A program made the translations under genes and the position numbers. A DNA stretch of 64,000 nt from Mikania micrantha (Eukaryota > Streptophyta > Magnoliopsida > Asterales > Asteraceae). Every line of letters starts with the position of its first letter. The stretch's first letter is position 1. Below are positions 59,301-64,000 of the stretch, piece by piece. The DNA is taken from contig CM018680.1 of NCBI GenBank assembly GCA_009363875.1, forward strand, positions 66,930,639 through 66,994,638, written 5' to 3'. The notes beneath the pieces are model-generated. The model was not told the DNA's origin and made no database searches. It saw only the letters and a list, made by a program, of their open reading frames with translations.

Positions 59301-59992
59301 AATTTAAACCAAATAGACTAAAGGCTTTGTATCTATAGAATTTGACTCTAGAATAAGTTTGTTTTCTAATACTAGCATATGTAACATCCCTAAAGTACAT
59401 AATGCAAAAGAAGGAGTATAAAATTACTCACATTGATGTCCTAGCTTTGTCCAATAGTTTGTTGCCTAGGATTTATAAGGTTGTGTTTGCACACCTTAAC
59501 TTCAAGGCAATAGAATCCTTAATCTTTACTTAGAGTTCAAGTTTGACATATCCTAGAATCTATTGCCTCCTATAGAGATCCTAAAAGATGTGTCTAAGTT
59601 TGAATGGTTTCATACGAATATTTATTTATTTATATAATAAACAAATGATTTAATAATAGTTTAAATCATTTTATGTAAACTTTAATGATCTAAACTTTTA
59701 GATTTCTACTTAAATAGGTAAGTAAATAAGTTGTTTAAATATTAATATTATTTATTAGTATAACTATTTAAAAATCATTTTGATTTTTCTTGTTTATATA
59801 TAAAATAAAAAGAAACAAACAAACTTAGTTATTATTATTTTTTAGAAAATTAATTAGTTTTTTTAAATGAATAATCTTGGTATAAAACATAATGACTTTT
59901 GAATATAAACCAGCTTATTTTAACATTCAAAAGAAATTAAATAAATTGATAATTAAAATATTATATATATATATATATATTAGTTTATAACA
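56385..59992 (-). mobile_element. Old chromovirus-type LTR D, interrupted by a solo LTR
   Basis: It starts TGTCACACCGTGACCGACGG, homologous in reverse complement to the LTR end at 12898. The solo LTR at 56885-59093 sits inside. A candidate right end is ...TATAACA at 59992, because ATAAA occurs at 56380-56384 and 59993-59997. In such AT-rich DNA this could be chance. Confidence 0.45.
56885..59093 (-). mobile_element. Solo LTR of the young chromovirus family
   Basis: 2,209 bp starting TGTAAGCCCC and ending GGGTCGTTACA, clearly diverged from the LTRs at 796-3024 and 7988-10216 but alignable over its length. The flanks are TCTGT (56880-56884) and TCTGC (59094-59098), a target duplication with one mismatch. 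It shows the family was here well before the recent insertion. The palindromes are kept at 57337-57351 and 57355-57369. Confidence 0.85.
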
Positions 59993-59997
59993 ATAAA

Positions 59998-60299
59998 GTA
60001 TTTATAAAATTATTTTATTATTAGAAAATAATAAAAAGAAATCCTTTGTTACTTGAAGTTTAATTGGATTATTAAATTATTAATAACAAGATATATTTAT
60101 ATTTATTTATTTGTTATTTTATTATATTTTTTTATTTATTAAACTTATTTTTTTTGAATTTTTTAATGAATATAAACAATCAAAAAAGTATAAAAATAAA
60201 TTGAATAAGTTTTTCTGGATATAATTAATAACTACAAAGTATAAAAATTTCGTTTTATGACTTTTAGAATATTTTTAATAAAAAGAAAAATGATTGGAA
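59998..60299. other. AT-rich DNA without recognised genes
   Basis: A/T-rich sequence with no gene or repeat boundary. Confidence 0.5.
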
Positions 60300-60425
60300 A
60301 TAGCTAAAACCGGTTACAACATAAAAAGACGGGCCTGGACCCTCGCCCGCAAGCCTCAAACTCGGGTTCGCGCCCCCTCCCCTCCAACACACGCGTGCTT
60401 ACCGTTGTGCTATTGTACCTTGGGA
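60300..60425 (-). mobile_element. Possible tRNA-derived SINE head
   Basis: On the minus strand TAGCACAACGG fits the pol III A box. About 35 nt later GGCGCGAACCC resembles a B box (9 of 11 bases). No clear poly-A tail or target duplication was found, so it may be a decayed SINE or coincidence. Confidence 0.3.
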
Positions 60426-63400
60426 ATTCGAGGGATTAAGAAATTATAAACCTGTTAATCCATAGGGCTATTGGTCCTTGGGAAATTACGAGCAGAATGG
60501 TATAGGTTTGTCCGTGGTATGTTATCGATTTGATGGAGTTCTTGTTTGTGTATAGCCGCAGCTGTGCATGGATCAAATCTGCTATCAAATCGACTTGTGA
60601 CTGTGTTTTTGGTTTGCAGATACTTTTGTATTGTCTAAGTGAACCAGAGGAGTCGATCATTGTGAATTTTATGTGTTAGAATGAATATCGATTTAAACAT
60701 CGTGTTTACTATTTTTAGTATTGATTTATATTTGATTTGTGGTTAATCTTCCTAATTGATGATTGGGATATGTTTTCGCTATCAAGGTTGTGCTAATATC
60801 ATCTCAGATTCGACTAGATTCGTGCGATCGTGTGTGTTTTATAAAACGGGTCACGGAATGGGGTTTGGGTTGGACCATGGGCGACAGGTAAGGAAGAAGG
60901 AAAGGAAGAATGGGGTTTTTGCAGTTTAGTCCCTGTAGTTTTCATTCTTATTAATTTCAGCTCTAAAGTCCCTCTACTCACAACCATCTTTCCAAAATTT
61001 ACAATAAAACCCTCCATTTCTTAATCTTTTTATCATTTCAAAAACTAACAAAAGTTTTTTCTAAAACCTTTTTTTAAGTTATATATATATATATAAACTT
61101 TTCATTTATCATTTATAGCTTTAGTGTTTTTATAATGCATTTAATATTTAAAAGGATATATTCATATCATATTTATTCTTTATCATTTATAATAAAAACT
61201 ATATAAATATTATGGATTAAATAATTATCTTAATAATCTTTAAACATTTTATTATATGTATGTATGTGTGTGTATATATATTTAGCACTTTAATTAAACA
61301 TATTATGTATATTATTACATAATAACTTTAATTCTTCTAAAGGTTAACTTTGATCATTCACATGCATATTTATACTCATATTTACCTAATGTATGTATAA
61401 TATTGTGTTAGGTCATTAATGATTAATAATATTTGCTGTTATAATCTTTTTTATACACACACATACACACACACACATATATATATAATACTTGGCATAA
61501 CTATAGATATGTACACACATACATGCATGCATGCATACATACATACATACATATGAGTGTGTTTTTATGAATTCAAAATGTTCGTGGAATACCAAGAAAT
61601 TTTGTTTTATTGCAAATTGAACACGAGTACACTCCAAAATTGGTGTTGAGAAACTCCAGGGATTATACAATCACTTACTTTTGGGAATTTGGTCTCGAAA
61701 TTATATTAATCAGAACTGTTGTTACGAGTGTTGATTGTTTTCTTACTTTCATTTGTTTGTTATCTTTTAAACCTTGACTATTGATTGAACTAATTATAGT
61801 TTTGTATTTATTCTATTGGTGTTACAAGGAGGTGTCTCGGTTCATAGATTACTATATAGATGATTAGGGGATTTTGAAATTATCTCTTGTTTTAGGGGTT
61901 TTTTAGTAGTGTAATGAACTTTAATGCTAATATATACACGTGTTAATAACATAGTTAAGTTTTCATATTTTGCATTCAAACATATCAGAATAAGCAAATT
62001 TCTTACACATTTAGTTTTAAATAAATCCTGAATGAATTTCTTCTTTTGAAAACGTTAAACTACATCTTCGACCTACAGTTGTTGGATTAACTCTTTTTCA
62101 ACATAAGAAATGCAAGAATAGTTCATGAATTGTTTCCACCATCCTTTTGATAACCAATATTGTGACTAGTCCAAAATGACATTGTCACTTAAAAATAATG
62201 TTCATAAATGTCCATATAAGCTAAAAAATCATTGTTTTCCCGAGACTACGGCGTCTCATACATATATCCGCCACTGCAAACAATGTGTGATTAGCCCACT
62301 AGGTAGATTCATTGCCTCTTAGATAGAAAGGTTACATGTCCAAACTAGATCAAAGTTGTTGTTAGTTTGGAGTAGATTAGGAATATAAGCAGGAGTAATG
62401 ACGTAATGTTAAAGAAAATATAGTTTGCTTACAATAAATACGCGTACATATATACTGGCAAACATAGTGAAGACATTAAGAAACTCCTACTAATGAAGAG
62501 GTATATCAAAAACCATTTCAATTGAACTAGCTATAATAAAACATGAATGTAAAATACATCTGAATTGAATAAATATAACAATAGTAGTTCTAGTTTGCCC
62601 CCATCAAGTACATTGTTAGTAGAAACATGAAACTTAGGACTAAAAAAATCAAATTGTGTCTTTTTCGATAGAAAATCAGCAATCTGAAAGGCATGGGTGA
62701 CCCGACATGCTTAATAGGTAAGCTAGGACTTGAGGCCCCAAAATCTAACAGCCTCGATTTCTAGCAAATTTTTAATACACGTTGTACTTTTGTTGAATTG
62801 ATCCAAAATTAAAACATCAGAGTAAACAGTACAACAATTCTAGACTTTATGATTGATAATTTTGAGTTTTTTGTTAAAAAGTTTAATCGAACATTTATCA
62901 AAATTTTCACTCATTTAAAAATAAACTCTTCAATTACTTTTTGATTCTTATAATTATGATTTTTTTTTGTCTTCTTCATCTTAATTAATGTAATATTTTA
63001 ATTTTTTTATTGTATTTATCAATTGAATTTTCTAGTAATTTCTTAAATATTAACTTAACTATATTGATTTCTATTTATATTTGTTTATTCATTTGATATT
63101 TTGATACCGATTACTTCCATTTTTTTGATTTATAATTTTTCACTCATAAATGTTTTTTTTTGAACATTTATTGTATATAAGTTTCTAAAACTATTTATAA
63201 TTGTATGTTTTATCAAAATCTTCAATTGGTAGTTAATATCATAATAATATACGACCTTTTTTAGTTGCACCTTTTTATTTACATTTAATACAATTTTGGT
63301 GCTTATGTTTGCAATTAGGTTGTTAGATATTCGTTATGATATTATTCAAAAAATATTATGTTAGTTGTGTTGTCAACATTTATTAGAAATAAAAACAAAA

Positions 63401-63453
63401 TATTTTTTTACTAAAATGGTCAAATTTTATTACTCACTTTGAGCCCCCAAAAT
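60426..63453. other. AT-rich DNA without supported genes
   Basis: Short open frames (for example near 60436-60660, minus strand) have no recognised domain. There are microsatellites at 61451-61490 (CA, TA) and 61513-61552 (CATG, CATA). A single hAT-like terminus CCGCCACTG occurs near 62268. GAGGCCCCAAAAT (62733) and GAGCCCCCAAAAT (63441) occur in the same orientation. Confidence 0.55.
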
Positions 63454-64000
63454 TGTCACACCCCGTCAGAAACGACTAATCGCTTCCGGCGGAATAATGA
63501 GGGGCGACGAAATTGAATCATACAGTCATGTCAATTAAAATGCTAAAATCATACAATATAGTAAAAGAATATCTCAACAATTACGATCCAAAAATAAACC
63601 AAAACAAATGAAAAAACTTTTCAAACATAAAAATTAACTAATGCTAGGTCTCGTGTTTCTCCTAGCTTGCACATATCGCACTTGTACTAAGCTTGATTTT
63701 CATTATCTGAAAAACATGCTTAAACGAGTCAACTATAAAATTGAGTGAGATCATAGGTTTTATAAAATCACAATTTGTTTATATAATCAAAACATTTTTT
63801 TTATAATTACAAACATAACAGCGTATGTGTATCTTGTATGCATGCAAAATAGACCGTTCACAAGAAGCCAACAACCAAACCTATGACTGTTCCGCCCCCG
63901 ATGCAATGTCCTAACACTAGACATTGTATATAAATAACATGCGCATAACGTATATTCGTAGCCCTAGCCGGGACAAACGAATGAGATGTCAACCCGGCCA
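63454..64000 (-). mobile_element. Start of another chromovirus-type LTR, cut by the window end
   Basis: It starts TGTCACACCCCGTCAG, the form seen at 24462 and 56385. About 270 bp in, AACGAGTCAACTATAAAATTGAGTGAG resembles the AACGTCAGCACAAAGCTGGTGAGTTC of the second chromovirus. It contains hairpins CAATGTC/GACATTG (63905-63927) and GCCGGG/CCCGGC near the end. Confidence 0.65.

Noticed and set aside
60436..60660. 74-codon minus-strand open frame (CKPKTQSQVDLIADLIHAQL)
   Set aside because: I recognise no domain and there are no splice or transposon boundaries. A captured exon is possible but unsupported.
62255..62280. hAT-type terminus CCGCCACTG
   Set aside because: I found no matching left end or 8-bp duplication nearby.

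Overview
This window is repeat-dominated, AT-rich nuclear DNA from a flowering plant. The transposons show this: chromovirus-type Ty3/gypsy elements with C-terminal chromodomains and initiator-Met primer sites, a Tat-lineage element with two RNase H domains, an Athila-like LTR, plant PIF/Harbinger genes, Helitrons ending in CTAG and a FAR1-type fragment. The LTR sequences look like daisy-family (Asteraceae) elements, but that is an impression I could not test. I see no intact host gene, rRNA or tRNA. The only complete coding regions are transposon genes.

Layout. 1-14.9 kb is a three-deep nest. An old chromovirus-type LTR (1-667 and 11718-11962) contains an Athila-like solo LTR (668-11712, TSD ATGGA). 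That solo LTR contains a complete, very young chromovirus (796-10216, TSD AATAA). Another LTR end and a decayed leader follow. 14.9-20.9 kb is a truncated Tat element on the minus strand. It keeps its 3' LTR, an antisense extra gene with three phase-consistent introns, and RNase H plus integrase. A FAR1 pseudogene (about 20.9-21.6 kb) and AT-rich DNA lead to 24.46-35.80 kb, a second chromovirus (TSD GAAAG). It is inserted in an LTR-like sequence that carries 14-bp minisatellites and an array of hairpins.

38-50 kb is a DNA-transposon cluster: Helitrons (38199-39187 and 45190-48211 with both ends; three more 3' ends), two neighbouring PIF/Harbinger elements, a foldback element in a TA microsatellite and a GAGC-rich Mutator-like MITE. 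One PIF element carries only an intact transposase and the other only an intact Myb-like gene. 50-64 kb holds LTR relics: a solo LTR (52405-54617, TSD TTTCC) with a striking covarying hairpin array, a solo LTR (56885-59093) of the same family as the young chromovirus, a second foldback element, and the start of another LTR at 63454.

How the parts work together. Each complete or near-complete element carries its own replication genes: Gag, protease, RT, RNase H and integrase for the LTR elements, and transposase plus Myb partner for PIF/Harbinger. The most novel signals are not genes. They are structured, covarying hairpin arrays in the LTRs, a short GC-rich inverted repeat shared by otherwise unrelated LTRs, the split transposase/Myb pair, and strongly patchy divergence between the two LTRs of one element.
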